DNA of 64,000 nucleotides from Siphonodentalium dalli (Eukaryota; Mollusca; Scaphopoda; Gadilida; Siphonodentaliidae): NCBI GenBank assembly GCA_032622095.1, contig CP136061.1:261982077-262046076 (forward strand), written 5' to 3'. A model generated the notes under the pieces. The model saw only the letters and a program-made list of their open reading frames with translations. It did not search any database and had not been told where the DNA came from. Made by a program: the position numbers and the translations under genes. How positions within the stretch are numbered: the first letter of the stretch is position 1; each line of letters opens with the position of its first letter. Below, one piece after another: positions 10,237 to 23,248 of this stretch.

Positions 10237-11987
10237 TGGTATTGCCACAGAGATGAACGTGATGGGAAGTCAGATGATTTTACTGCTCCAAACCAACACG
10301 TTCACATAATAAGATATTGGCCAATGTACAGCGAAACTTGTAAATAAACTAACCCTTCAGGTTGAAACCATAATTGCAGGGTTCTAATGACATCTCATGG
10401 TTCACTGTTCTGCACCCATTGAACATTTTTGAAAAATCTTGTCACATTTTTTTATAATTTAATGTCCATTTAAGCAACATTAGCTGCCCAAGCGTCAAAA
10501 TAAATATTGGAAGGAACACTTAACACCACTCATCAGTGTCAATGTTGCGTGAACTACAACCTGGATAATTCATCACATTCACAGGCCAGCTAAGTGACCA
10601 AATGTTTATGGCAGTTACAAATATTTTTATGGTTTTCACCCCAGAGGCATAACAGAACTTTTATAACTGGTTTTTAAAACATTTAAATATTGTTGGCGAT
10701 AAAATACGAGATTTATGACTTCAACCTCATGTATACCATCTGTTGAATATAATGAGCTTTTTGTTGGAGACCAGGCACATAAATCTATGTATGAATCATA
10801 GATACTGTGGACACTAGATTATAGGTGAAACACTGAGTTCTTATTGTAAGTGGCAATGAAATTTGTTTTTATGAGAGTTTTATGACCAGGCTTACAGCAT
10901 ACCATATACTTTCAATTAAATACAGACCATAGCTATTTTCTCTAATTAATACTCATAATATCTTAAAGCCACATGTCAGTTTGCACTCCAGAATACTCTT
11001 AAAAATATGTACTTTGCTTTTGAATCCCCCCCCCCCACAATATCGAAATCTGTAGATAAATATACTTGGAACTACCTTTCTACATGTATTATATGTCCCA
11101 GAATGATGCATTGAAATCATTAAAAAATACAATTTGAACAAAGTGTTTGTATCCCAGACAAACAACAATCATGTGCATGGCATGAAATAGAAAAGAGTAC
11201 ATTTAATTGTATTCCCTGTTAGTCAGTTCCTGATGTGGTAAAAATAAAGAGTGTTTCACTTCTCTGCGAAAAATTTAATAGAGCTGGAAAATGACTGTGA
11301 CGATGGCAAGTATTTCTCAGATCATATGAAGCGGCTACATCAATATTTCATGTATTTACGTATCTCCTTCCAAATTATGTAGTCAAAATTTGGAAGATCG
11401 AATGAGCCATATCCGTTTAATTCACAATCCAGAAGTATTATATTCTTGTTATTTAAAATGATATAAGATACCATAAAAATGTTACAGTCCCATTGTTACA
11501 ATCGTACATGTAGATGTACATGTATTTGCCAGTTTAGTTATCTAAATTACTCCCATTGTGTCCCCAACAGTAAGTTATAAAATAAAAAATATTGAGTCTT
11601 AAAACGATTTGTGAGCTTTGAAATAATAGTGGAATTGATCGCACCCTAAAATGTGACAAAAGATTAATCTTCTCGGAAATAAGGCTAACCTTAATTGAGT
11701 TTTCTTTCACAAAAGTTTGAAAAAAATATTCATCAGCCAGCAGCTAACGTCATAATGGATTCATCTGCTCGGTCGTGCAAACAATTTCCGTCTCGGCCTG
11801 CGGACATATTTGGGTATAAAAGTCATTGAGTGTAATGATAGCGGACTGTCAACCTTCATTATAGAATTCATCTAATATGCCAGCACAAGAACAAGGCATC
11901 CGGATCATATGATACGCGGGCAGCAACTAACTTTATAAGGTCAAAGAAAACAATATTTCTGGCTGGGGTTTATCTACCGATTCTATT
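10237..11987. other. Unassigned AT-rich region
   Basis: No gene, RNA gene or repeat family is recognised. Short homopolymers (C9 near 11028) and an ACATGTAGATGTACATGTA palindrome near 11504 are the only structure noticed. Confidence 0.4.
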
Positions 11988-11991
11988 TTAA

Positions 11992-12256
11992 CCCTTCCTA
12001 TACTAAATTAATTCTCCCATTCATTTTAAAAAAGTATACATTGTAATAGTCAAATATTCATTTGGAGGCATGTTCATGTAACAAAAAAAGCAGATGACAG
12101 ACATTCAAAAAATATAATAAAGTGTAGAAGGATTCATATTCATTAGTAGGAAATGTTTAAGAGAATACTAGTACATTCAATAAATGACCCCGTTGAACTT
12201 ATTATCTGAACATTCATAAAGGAACTACACATCATTGAGTATTTATCTATAACCTA
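11992..12256 (-). mobile_element. TTAA element family F, copy 2, with one satellite-like monomer
   Basis: It begins after TTAA (11988-11991) with CCCTTCCTATACTAAATTAA, the inverted counterpart of the F right end at about 26490-26506. AGCAGATGACAG and AGAAGGATTCAT match the F3 body in inverse orientation. At its far end GTTGAACTTATTATCTGAAC, AAAGGAACTAC and TGAGTATTTA form one diverged copy of the 66-bp unit that makes the satellite at 59.8-62.4 kb. Confidence 0.65.
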
Positions 12257-12940
12257 TAGATTTTTTTTCGTAGTTTTCAAGAAAATCTATTGAATGCTTT
12301 GTCAAAATTTTTCATAAAAATAAAAAAAAAACATTTGAATGTCTTAGACTCGTTGAATTCTTAGTAAATGTACTGTGTAATATTACAATTTATACAAAGA
12401 CAATCAAAAGCAATCTTATCTCAATCTTGAAGATAAAATAAACACATGAAACGCAAAATTAAAATGTCAAAATAAAAGAAAAGTTAATTTCAAGTCTACC
12501 TACCGACGCTAATGTTTTCTGGCATGTATATTATAAACCCAAACAACAGATTAAATATTTTTGGCCTAATATTCATTTAACTCCCATCCCCAGGACAGAG
12601 TATGCGGCTAAAATGATATGCAGGCAGCATTTAACATTATAATATTCATTTAACTCCCGCCCCCCGGATAGGGTATCTGTATCATGTGATCACAGGGCAG
12701 CTATTAGGACAGGCCAGCGGGATGAGAAATCACCCGATGTCGTCAAACAATGCATTAAGGACAATGGAGAATCACTGGAGACCCGAAATAAATGATGTTC
12801 TCGTATGACATATATCATTTGTACTCTACAAAACGGGATGCAGAGGCCCCGCGGTAATCAGAGACAACAATGTCCCATCTCAACTGATCTCGCATACTAG
12901 TATCACGATTCTCAATAATTAAACTATTATAATGAACAAG
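12257..12940. other. Unassigned region with a small duplication
   Basis: ATATTCATTTAACTCCC occurs at about 12570 and 12641, each followed by a CCCC-GGA-AG-GTAT block, giving an old tandem pair of about 70-80 bp. Nothing else is recognised. Confidence 0.5.
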
Positions 12941-12942
12941 CC

Positions 12943-13545
12943 TCGAAATAGTGGGTCTGACATTTGCAGAATGATGTCCCCCAGTGACGTCTGCTCATGT
13001 TTGTCTGGGGCTCTGTATGGGTGAAATTATAAAATTATTAAAGAATACAAGAACAAATTATTAAAATTGTTAGGCCAATGCATTCTCTTATATATGCGAG
13101 GCGACCTATGGTCGACTCGCATATATAAGAGAATGCATTGGCACAGGGTAAAAAAAATCACATTAATTATTGAAAATAAGCGTGGCTAGCGTCAACAAAT
13201 TCACCCTCTGGGTACCTCATTCTGCTTAGCAGCTGCGGCCTCAATGGCTGTGGGAGACCTTAGTAACCGGTACATGCAGAATCAGATTGAAGTTCCCAAA
13301 GTGAAGTTATTCACCTAAATTATGCGTTTTATCATCTGCAAATTATACCGGTATAATATAGTAATATGGAAACTTCCTAGAAGGGAAAATGTAACTAAAA
13401 ACAATGTTAATTTGAAACTATAGCTACTTCCCAGAAGATGAGGTCAAAGCAGAATGAGGTCCTCAGAGGGTGAATTTGGCGATGCTTTCCCCACCATGTG
13501 GGAACCTCATTCTGCAAATGTCAGACACTATTTCAAGCCTTGTGA
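12943..13545. repeat. Family C foldback repeat, copy 4, interrupted
   Basis: The outer ends are AAGCCTCGAAATAGTGGGTC and GTCAGACACTATTTCAAGCC. Near its left end it is interrupted by an E-family fragment (12988-13159), after which C sequence resumes at GCTAGCGTCAACAAATTCAC. The internal middle is in the opposite orientation to copy 3. Confidence 0.82.
12988..13159. mobile_element. MITE family E, partial copy 2 nested in C
   Basis: It contains GTCTGCTCATGTTTG, GGGCTCTGTATGGGTGAAAT, the AT-rich spacer, one intact 69-bp cassette and CACAGGGTAAAAAAAATC. It corresponds to part of the right half of the E element at 8263-8834. The outer TGACCCGCC end is missing. Confidence 0.8.
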
Positions 13546-13564
13546 GTGAGGCAACATTGTGGTA

Positions 13565-13720
13565 CAGTAATGCCCTAAGTAATCGACTCCTTAACCACAG
13601 CAGAATTATGAGTAACTTTTCAGGATTTAGTCAGAAATATGGCTTGTTACCATTCATCAGAAAGCTAAGTTACCCATAATTCTGCTGTGGTTAAGGAGTC
13701 GATTACTTAGGGCATTACTG
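13565..13720. mobile_element. MITE family B, copy 2 (centre deleted)
   Basis: TA-CAGTAATGCCCTAAGTAATC at the left and GATTACTTAGGGCATTACTG-TA at the right. The central part of the right arm is deleted, leaving 156 bp. Confidence 0.85.
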
Positions 13721-13866
13721 TAACAGCGTTTATGATTTCCACCAACTAAAAAGCTTGCCATTTTCTCTCTAAGTTCTGCTCTTTCCTCATCACCCATGGT
13801 TGCTTCCGGCCTGCCTGTCTGTACATCAAGAATAAACCAATGGTTGCCTGGGTGGAATTACTTTAA
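13721..13866. repeat. Duplicated segment X, copy 1
   Basis: ACAGCGTTTATGATTTCCAC through GGTTGCCTGGGTGGAATTAC to TTTAA is repeated almost identically at about 14390-14536. In copy 1 the final TTAA is filled by an A element. In copy 2 the same site is empty (TTTAATGCAT). Confidence 0.92.
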
Positions 13867-14259
13867 CCCTTTACCCAACAGAAGGGCCCTGTGCCAATGC
13901 ATTCTCTTATATATGCGAGTCGACCATAGGTCGCCTCGCATATATAAGAGAATGCATTGGCTTAACACATTAAAAATGATAAAATTGTTAAAGAATGTAA
14001 GAAAAAATGGTAAAAAAGTGTTAAAAAAAGATTTGTTTTAGGCCAATGCATTCTCTTATATATGCGAGGCGACCTATGGTCGACTCGCATATATAAGAGA
14101 ATGCATTGGCACAGGGCATAACTGTAACTATCACAATGTGGTCAAGGAGCCGGTTCCAATGATATCCATATTTGTATGGTTCTATTGAGACAGACCGAAG
14201 ATATTTTAGGCTGTTGAAGCTTTATTTGGCCGGTTTTGGCCGGTTTGTTGGGTAAAGGG
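13867..14259 (+). mobile_element. MITE family A, copy 4, at a duplication junction
   Basis: TTAA occurs on both sides (13863-13866 and 14260-14263). The left flank belongs to segment X and the right flank begins inside a B element (TTAACCACAGCAGAATTATG). The two TTAA sites therefore come from different ancestral positions. Confidence 0.92.
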
Positions 14260-14389
14260 TTAACCACAGCAGAATTATGGGTAACTTTTCAGGATTTAGT
14301 CGGAAATATGGCTTGTTGCCATTCATCGGAAAGCTAAGTTACCAATAATTCTGCTGTGGTTAAGGAGTCGATTACTTAGGGCATTACTG
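14260..14389. mobile_element. MITE family B, copy 3, left end missing
   Basis: It starts exactly at the right TTAA of the A element, at the internal TTAACCACAGCAG position of B, and runs to GGGCATTACTG. The first 27 or so bases of B are absent. Confidence 0.88.
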
Positions 14390-14536
14390 TAACAGCGTTT
14401 ATGATTTCCACCAACTAAAAAGCTTGCCATTTTCTCTCTAAGTTCTGCTCTTTCCTCATCACCCATGGTTGCTTCCGGCCTGTCTGTCTGTACATCAATA
14501 ATAAACCAATGGTTGCCTGGGTGGAATTACTTTAAT
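14390..14536. repeat. Duplicated segment X, copy 2
   Basis: It matches 13721-13866 with a handful of differences (for example CATCAATAATAAACC versus CATCAAGAATAAACC). It ends in an unoccupied TTAA. Confidence 0.92.
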
Positions 14537-15433
14537 GCATACTGCCATGTTCAAGAGACAAGCAGAAATTTTCTTTATAAAACTCAAGTCATAAATCCTA
14601 GTCGCTGAGTGCACAGATTTTCTAACTGGCAGATTTAAAGCATCAAAACAAGTAACCTGATGCTTTTTTGTATCTAAATTACCCACAATGCACTGGATAT
14701 TGTGATTAGATTTCGTAAACAGTTTGACAGTGGCGGATTAGTCACCGTCAACACACCCATTATCTGCTGTACAACTTGTTGACTCAAATTCAAGGAATAT
14801 ATAGAATGAACCCTAATGGATATTGGGTATTTCAATCCCAAATTTGAAGAAAAAATAACATGCAACAGAACTTCAGACCTCATGCCTGTTTTGTTTGCTA
14901 TGAACGTTAAGGAAATTATATTCTATGAATAATATTAATTGGTTCATAAACTTCACAAAATATGTAAATAATTGAGTGTATGAGCAGAGTTTGATTAAGT
15001 TACCCAAGAATGATAATCAAGTTTGGCAAAATTTTAAGTGATTTTCACTCAGCATGTATTGTGAAGAAAGTTTGACAAACCTAATATTGCTAAGGTTAAA
15101 GCTAGAAAACAAACTGTTGTATCAATGTTTTTGAAATAATCATGCGAATTACTAGTATCAGATTATTTGCAACATGATACTTAAATATCAACTTCTCCAT
15201 TTATTTGATTAATTTGATATTAAATACCATGCAAAGCAATAAGAAACATGAAACCATGACACCCCATGGACAGAAACAAAGATTCCACCACAGTCAATGT
15301 ATAAACATGAAACCATGACACCCCATGGACAGAAACAAAGATTCCACCACAGTCAATGTATTCATGCCGTTAACATATAATACAGGCCTTGTTTAGTATA
15401 AACACAGTTAATATCAGACTGCTATATGATAAC
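14537..15433. other. Spacer with a 59-bp tandem duplication
   Basis: At 15244-15361 a 59-bp unit containing GAAACCATGACACCCCATGG is present twice without visible change. The rest shows no gene or known family. Confidence 0.7.
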
Positions 15434-15437
15434 CTAG

Positions 15438-15794
15438 CCCTTTACCCAACAGAACGGTCTTGTGCCAATGCATTCTCTTATATATGCGAGTCGACCATAG
15501 GTCGCCTCGCATATATAAGAGAATGCATTGGCTTAACACATATTAAAGAAAAAATGGTAAAAAGTGTTAAAAAAAAGTTTTTTTTAGGCCAATGCATTCT
15601 CTTATATATGCGAGGCGACCTATGGTCGACTCGCATATATAAGAGAATGCATTGGCACAGGGCATAACTGTAACTATCACAATGTGCTCAATGAGTCGGT
15701 TCCAATGATACCCATATTTCCATGGTTTTATTGGGACAGACCGAAGATAATTTAGGCTGTTAGGGCGTTTCTGGGCGTTCTGTTGGGTAAAGGG
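15438..15794 (+). mobile_element. MITE family A, copy 5 (shortened spacer)
   Basis: The right flank is TTAA (15795-15798) and the left flank is CTAG (15434-15437), a mutated target. Both cassettes are intact. The spacer lost about 30 bp and the tail is diverged (TTAGGGCGTTTCTGGGCG). Confidence 0.88.
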
Positions 15795-15798
15795 TTAA

Positions 15799-17460
15799 AC
15801 CTAACTGTACTATATCAGACCAATATTTATGAGTACAAATCAGCCATATCTAATTGTATTACACCGGGCTGTTAATTCTATGATTCGATTAATCATAACG
15901 CAATTGATCCCCCACGAGAGAAACATGAGCTGGTTTCTCACAGGACGCATTCATACACAACAAATATGAGACGTAAACAATGCCCACCGGGTGCCTATCC
16001 GACCAATAGACAGCTTGAACAATGGCCACCGACCACTCATCCGAGTCCATTGTTCATCGCTCATATCACCGGCCAAGCAAAACCATCGATTCGATCAAAA
16101 CTGAGCTCTCCATCTAACGATTTCACCTTAATTACAGGTACGCTGTATGCGAGAATGGATAGAGACAGTCATCGGTGTCTTTGATGATATCATTTACGTT
16201 TACTTACAAACAATTGGTAAGATCAACGGCTAAAAGGGCTGATGCGATAACAATCAGATCGTAAGGAAATAGATGCGGGTAGAAATCAAACGGCCGTGTC
16301 ATGACAAGGAGTGAATCCTGTGATCTTCCGCAGCAAAGAAAAGCTTGCATAAATTTAGGAACGATTTTGGCTTTTATCGGGCTCATTCATTCAGAAAATA
16401 TGTACAAATGGGTCTGAATTTCCTTTAATTTTGTGGTGGTTTGTAATATGTACATACAGGTCTGAATTTCCTTTAATTTTGTGGTGATTAAGCAAGGTTC
16501 CCACCCATGTGTAGTGGAATGTGAGGTCCCATCCTTCAATTTAATCATCTCATCATTGATTTGTGTACACAATGTGCTGCAGGCGCTGAGAGAAGATGGC
16601 AAGATTCAAGATTCTTTATTGTTGTTCTAATTACATGTGTAATACACGAACAAATCAAATATAATAGATAGCACTGTGGTGTAAACAAATAAAATAGTAA
16701 GTATAACAATTGAAATTTAATAAAGTCATTGTAACCATTATTTTGCCATCGTCGCATGTATATGTCTAGAGATGGTAAGGTACGGTGGTGCTGCGGTGAT
16801 CCGAATAATATATAGTATACCAGCAGGGGTTACAGCCCTCGACTCAAGTCTGTATAAATGCATAATTCATGCTGAGAAAAGTGCCAAATGAAAAATGAAA
16901 TATAAATGTCATTTATTTTAAAAAGAGACTTTTGCAGTAAATAATCTTGTGTCACCAGTTTTCAAGGCATGCTACTACTTCCCGCTCTATAATTTGAGTA
17001 TCTATAGTCCTTAAATGAACTTGAGCTTAAATTGATTATTAATTATAAGCCAATTTTCAAGGAAACCAATTTCAATTTTAATAGTATAGCATGCCACCCT
17101 TTATCAGATGTAGGATATCAAGTCATTTATAAATTGACACTCATTGTATGACTGCACATTCAGCTGCCAGTACCAGTCAATGCAGAAGATAGGATAGCAG
17201 GCATGGGGTCATCTAAGTTTAACAGAATATTTTGGCTATATGTCTGAGTGAGAGACAATGTTGTTTTCTGTGGTAAATTTCTTAAGACAGTGTACTTCCT
17301 CATAAAGCCAGCATTCTGAACCAAGATAACCTTCTGAGTAGACTAATGTATGGGGGTAAATCCAGCCACGGTGGAACCTTACCCTATATAAGGAGTTGAG
17401 GACAGACTATACTAATTGTTCGAAGAGTGACTCCTACCAATTGTCTCTCTGCTAATACCC
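15799..17460. other. Unassigned region with a 2-copy short repeat
   Basis: A unit of about 57 bp (TCTGAATTTCCTTTAATTTT) occurs twice at about 16390-16490. No gene is supported. The 72-codon frame at 15966-16184 has fairly balanced composition but no recognisable domain. Confidence 0.4.
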
Positions 17461-17462
17461 AC

Positions 17463-17597
17463 ACAATGACTCGCTACATGATGTACTTAAATAACCTCAC
17501 ATTTCTAAATTGATGCACCAAGGCAGGTCCGTGTTCTGTCTAAAGTGAAGACAGACTTTGAAGAAAGTCCTACACATTCCTATGACAATGAACTTAT
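17463..17597. repeat. Diverged direct repeat, copy 1 (partner 18190-18334)
   Basis: The shared blocks are AATGACTCGC, CCTCACATTTCTAAATTG, TGTCTAAAGTGAA and AAAGTCCTACACATTCCTAT. Copy 2 at 18190-18334 follows shortly after a B element. A G11 run lies between the copies near 17729. Confidence 0.8.
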
Positions 17598-17952
17598 CGG
17601 CCTAAGGACAGGAATGCGGTTATGGTCTTACTATAAAGTGCCGTTCACAAATAAAGGATCAATGGAGAATTAGAGGTACCAGTACTAGTACCAGCAGTAT
17701 GCAGAGGAGATGGTGGTTCTTCAGGCAGGGGGGGGGGGGTTGTAATTTAATTTGCAACCATACCCCCCTCCCCAGATATATCTAACTTTTGAGGATGTTT
17801 GTTCAGAGAGGAGGGTGTAAGGCTGGGAGAAATTTACATGTAGTTGCAACGATAATCCCTCCCTCAGATTTTTTCTAACTTTTGGTTTAATATGTTCAAG
17901 ACACTCCCATTACACCTTACATAGTATATGGTTAGAAATTTATCTACTTGTA

Positions 17953-18166
17953 CAGTAATGTCCAAACTAATTGACCACTTTACCACAGCAGAATTATGGG
18001 TAATTTTTCAGGATTTAGTCGGAAATATGGCTTGTTGCCATTCATCGGAAAGCTCTCCCTGAGAGCTTTCCGATGAATGGCAACAAGCCATATTTCCGAC
18101 TAAATCCTGAAAAGTTACCCATAATTCTGCTGTGGTTAAAGGAGTCGATTACTTAGAGCATTACTG
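17953..18166. mobile_element. MITE family B, copy 4
   Basis: Flanked by TA on both sides. The arms are near perfect and meet at GCTCTCCCTGAGAGC. Confidence 0.92.
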
Positions 18167-18189
18167 TACCTCATGGCCATATGAGAATA

Positions 18190-18334
18190 AAATGACTCGC
18201 TTTGTGATGTTCATGTACTTAAATGACCTCACATTTCTAAATTGCTGCACCCAAGTCAGGTCAGTGTTTTCTGTCTAAAGTGAAAACTGAACTGGAAAAA
18301 AGTCCTACACATTCCTATAAACATGAACAATATT
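18190..18334. repeat. Diverged direct repeat, copy 2
   Basis: Partner of 17463-17597. It carries small insertions (TGATGTTCATGTACTTAAAT versus TGATGTACTTAAAT). Confidence 0.8.
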
Positions 18335-20177
18335 GGTGATATATTCAGCTCTTGGTTGCCATTGTTTCTACCAGTTTTTCACAGTATGACAAAGCATATA
18401 TCAAAAAATGTTTTTTTTTAATATTGTTGTGACTGGGCCCCTATTAAATAATCTAATAATAAGTGAATAACATCTGTATCGGCTATCCAGCTATCCAGAT
18501 AGGGAGATTTTGCTCTTGACTATCACTTCCCCACAATATTTTGATGAACAAGCACTTTTCCAGCAATCAAGACCTTTGCACTCAGTAACTTACGTCTCCT
18601 GTCCGAATTCTTAAAGGAAGACATTTTTCATATGTCTAAAGGTGATGGCATCACACGTAGAAATCAAAGAAGTTATAATTGGAAATTAGCCACAGAAAGA
18701 AAAATGTCACTACGAATCCCATCAACTGAACAAGCTTATTAAACTGATGGCCATACAGCGCCAACCCCGTGTCAGAAAATATTATTTCTCAAATTTATTC
18801 TCATCGTGTAATGAATGCTTGGTATACGAGCTGGGCATGGCCAACACCATGTCAGAAAAATTATTTCTCGAATTTATCCACCATGGTCTAATGAGTACTG
18901 GGTGTATATGCTGTCTTGGGTGAAATGGATATTGTGGAATTGTAGAAACAAATTGGTTAATTGCAGGGCTCCCCACTGTTGCCAAGGGAGGGACCCTACT
19001 AGTACACATGTGGAGTACATTATACGCGGAAGGCCTGAACTAGAAACATACTGCACATACCAAGTAAAAGTATTGGAATTTGAGAAGTGAAGTATCTATA
19101 CTGTACTTTTAGATTAGCATGCACTGTAACTGTAGCAATGTACTACTACAGAACAACAGTACTAGAGAACCAAAAAAACTGTTCAAGGCAATATGTAACT
19201 ACCGGTATATTCTACGATTCTGTAGAACTATATTCATGCTAGACTCAATGACGCTTAATACTGGCCTCCTAAAGAACAAGAAGCATGGATAGCCATGTAC
19301 ATGTATAAGTAACTCTTATTGCAGTTTTAGACCTTATATACATGTAATGTCTCTTAATCCCATCCCTATTGTATTATATTGCTAAAATTATTTATGTCAC
19401 TTTTGTAGCAGAAATAATATATTCTATGATTTGCTAATACATATTATCTACGGTATCTAATGACTGTCCAGGATGCAGAATAAAATACATCCACTGAATA
19501 TACAACCAAATAAACTGAGGGTGGGTGATGGAAGGAGATGGGGCAGGTGGTGTGGTAAGGGAGGAGTATTAGGGGTCGGACATTCAGAAACAATCAAGCA
19601 TAGAAAACCTTTTTTATTCCTCATTGTACAAGGTAGTACATGTAAAATTGTAAATGAAATTTCAGTAAAACAGAAGGTAAATGTCCTTTATATTCAAATT
19701 TTCCAACAAGAAAATTATATTGGGTTGCTATTGGATATGAGAAGGATTATTAATCCCGATATAAACTACTGTACCAGTACCTACATGTACCATTTATAGG
19801 TAACACAAGAGCCAAATTCTCATTGTATTGTTCTTAAGCTGTTTATTTTAATCCCCAAAATAATAGTTAATTACCACTCCACATACATGTACCACCCCAT
19901 GGATTCTGTCATGTAGTCAATGATCGTGGATGAGAAATTTTAGGGTCTATTGAAACCACAAAAGTTGGAACTGCAGCATGAAGATTCTAGAATGTCGTAG
20001 GAGTGATACTTAATGTAAAAACAAATTAAGTTTAGTGAAATCTATTTTTCAGTGATTTCCAAATGGGAACAGTTTAGATTGGTCTGATCTTTCTGGCTAA
20101 GGAGACAAGAAGTTGGAATATTGCCTACTCTATGTACATTCCAAATGTTCACTAAAGTTTGATATTAAAGGGCTGAA
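18335..20177. other. Unassigned region with one small duplication
   Basis: About 18755-18905 contains two diverged copies of a unit of about 86 bp (GCCAACCCCGTGTCAGAAAA / GCCAACACCATGTCAGAAAA, then TTATTTCTC and AATTTAT). The overlapping frames there on both strands show no recognisable domain. Confidence 0.5.
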
Positions 20178-20346
20178 GGTCGTTTGTTGAATTGAATATT
20201 TCCCCACAAAATGAATAAGAATCATTCTCATCTATTTTCTGTCTGTCATCCTCTTTTATTAGCTGAACATCCCTCTAATAAATAATAGACCGTTCCAATG
20301 TATACAATTATAACTGAATGGGAGAATCCATTTAGTATAGAAAGTG
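20178..20346 (+). mobile_element. TTAA element family F, copy 1 (left end lost)
   Basis: It shares CGTTTGTTGAA, GAACATCCCTC, AATAATA(A/G)ACC and TGGGAGAATCCATTTAGTAT with F3 at 26184-26506. It lacks the H element nested in F3: here ATTATAACTGAATGGGAG is continuous, giving an empty-site paralogue. Confidence 0.75.
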
Positions 20347-21811
20347 TTAGTATGGTCAGTTTCCCTTAATTGTCCTTCCAAAAGTCAATAGTGACCATGT
20401 GATGAAATAAACAAAACATAGAACCTCCCTCCCTGATCCTCAATCAAACATAACATACACATGTAGAACCTCCCTCCCTGAACCTCAATCAAACAAAACA
20501 GAACCTCCCTCCCTGATCCTCAATCAATCGGCAATCTCTAGACCCGATTAGTGGATGCATGTACCATGGCTGTCAATTCAATGATTTCCCAAGTCAGGTT
20601 CACGGATTATCAATTCAACTGCTGCCGTCTTTGATGACACTGTCTCCATTGTCACTGTTCTATAGAATATTGTAGTGTCTACGATGCTACGCTGCATGTG
20701 ACTTCCATTAATGTATCCTCCTCCAAGATATGCCAGCTCAGCAGACTCGGCTAATTGGTCAGTCAGTCCATAATTACTGTCGCATTCCAGACTAATGAAC
20801 TATGGGTAATTGTTTAAAGGTCACCGGAGTTAGGAATGGGGGAGAGGACACGTGCCTCTATTTAGGAATGCTGTGTGGGCAGTGTTTACCTTTATTCTTT
20901 GCACTAAGATGTAAAATGACGGTTGACACCAAGATATCCTGGTAAGGCCAAAGGAAAATCTATTTTTGGTGGGGTTTCCCTGCCTACCCTAATTTAAACC
21001 CCGTACACTAAACATTTTTCCTATGATACAGTGTGGTACAATTAATATCTCTGGAAAATTTCATTACATTATATAACCCAATAGGCAATAAATAATAAAC
21101 TGGGGAAAAAACACATTCCAATGTCCTAAAATCTGTTGATTTCTTAGTCAACATATTTGGCTTGAACAAAAAGCAATGATAACTTTTCTCAGTTCAATGA
21201 TAACTTTTCTCAGTTCAATGATAACTTTTCTCAGTTCAATGTGACCATTAAATTTCAAGGCAGAATAGAAGCCATAAAAATATCTCAATAAAAATTTATT
21301 AAAAAAAAAAAAAGTTTAAGCCAACATACAGACCCCTAACTTTTCGGACATGTAACCCCTACCACACATTTAATTTGTTTGGCCTAATACCTGTCAAACT
21401 CAGGTGGCTGGATGGATAAAGAATAGAGTTGGGGCCTTGACCGGACCTGGGCTATGAATTACATACAAACTATCTATCTACAGGTTTCTCCTAACCTTCA
21501 TTATGTTGAAGTTTGAAAAGAGGCGCATGAATCATGTAACTATACAATTTTGATGTGCAATATTTTTACTGTATTTTGGATTTTATTTAAAAACATAATA
21601 AAAACTTAGGTACAGGTTTGATTATGAGAGTTTCAAGCGGTCGCTATAGAGCAGTTTGAAGTTGCCCAGGTCTGTGAGGGTACATGTAGCAATAGCAGGG
21701 TCAAGAGAATTCCATGCAAGAATAGTACATGTACGTGTTTAGAATGAGGTGCGGATGTATTTGGTCCAGTGAAAAAAACAGTACTAATTTATGACCTCTG
21801 GATGTTGTGGG

Positions 21812-21846
<35 letters not shown>

Positions 21847-23248
21847 TCTCATATATTAACGATGTTTTTGATTTTGTAAAGAACATGACAAGTGATGAAT
21901 ATATTTATATCATATCATATCACACATTTATATAAATAATCGTGGCTGTTCTAGAGAAGGCCATTGCAGGTGTTTTAGCATGTCAGTAGGTGTTATTGAG
22001 ATGCAGTGTCCGATTTTTGGGCTATCTCAATGTCCCTCTCATACGGTACATGTATCTAATGGCATTCCGTTTTCAATGCATAGGTCATACTGGCTGGAAA
22101 CTTTCTCAGCAATTTTCGTCCGTCATACAAGCTATGATCCAGAGGACAATACTTCTATTTGAGTAATGGTACCCCATCTCCTAGCAATGATGTTATGTAT
22201 GTTCAACAGATATATACAGAAGATTATAAGGAATATTGACTGCCAGTAAAACTCAAGATGAAATCATGGCTATTGAACCAATGGTTCTTGAAAGACGAGG
22301 CGTGGAAATACATTGAAAGCAGCGAGTCAAAGCAGTCAAAATATTTACACGTTATGTAAATTCAAATCCCACATGTGCCAGAAAATACACAGTTGTGTAA
22401 ACTCTATCATAAAGCGTTACACCCTCAGTTGTTTCTAAACTCACCAACCAGGTGGATACAAGAATGATAAATAATCCGCAATTTCTTATCAGAGAAATGG
22501 AAATAAAATCCCACAAGTAACTTATCCACGGACAGGACTCACCAGAAATCTAAGCAGCAAAAAGTCTAACAAACCAAGAGAAAACCATGTGTAAACACCA
22601 CACAATACTGAGTGATTGGGAAGTGAATGCACAGAGCAATATTGAGCTGGAGTTTACACACACAGGAACCCAATAACTGGAGACAATGAATAGAACGATT
22701 GTATTGGCTGTTATGAGAATGATTGACAGCTAAGCTCCACCCATTATCCCCAGGTGACTGCATCTGTGGCACATGTCCAATAAATGCACCATCATTCACA
22801 CTGCACAAGTTGTGGGAGGGATTTTTATATTGGGCTGATCTGTGAATATTCACAAGCTTGATAAAGAGTGTTTATGCATGTTTAGATGATATATTGGGCT
22901 GGTATTGATTTTTGTTGAGAGTGTTTGCAGCCATCTGGACATGAGTATTCTATAGTTTACACTCCTTAGAACATCAGTGTGAATATTAACTGTTATATCT
23001 GTGTGTACTTTTGTATAAGGTGATTGTGGGGATTCCTATATCTTAGAGTGCTCTGATCGATACCATATAGTCACGGTACACAGCTGATCATTGGTGACAT
23101 GTGAAGCTAGGGCAATGTGAATTAAGATGCGGTCTCCCTTCCTCCACAGATAATAATAACTCCATTCCAGACGCCTCTCACACTGGTCCATGACCAAAAA
23201 GGATTTTTATTTGAAATGTTTTTCTACACACTAATACTGTTATTACAG
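20347..23248. other. Sparse region with short tandem repeats and a G29 run
   Basis: Three copies of AGAACCTCCCTCCCTGA lie at 20420-20520. Three copies of the 21-mer AATGATAACTTTTCTCAGTT(C) lie at about 21176-21240. A G29 homopolymer lies at 21813-21841. No gene is supported. Confidence 0.6.
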
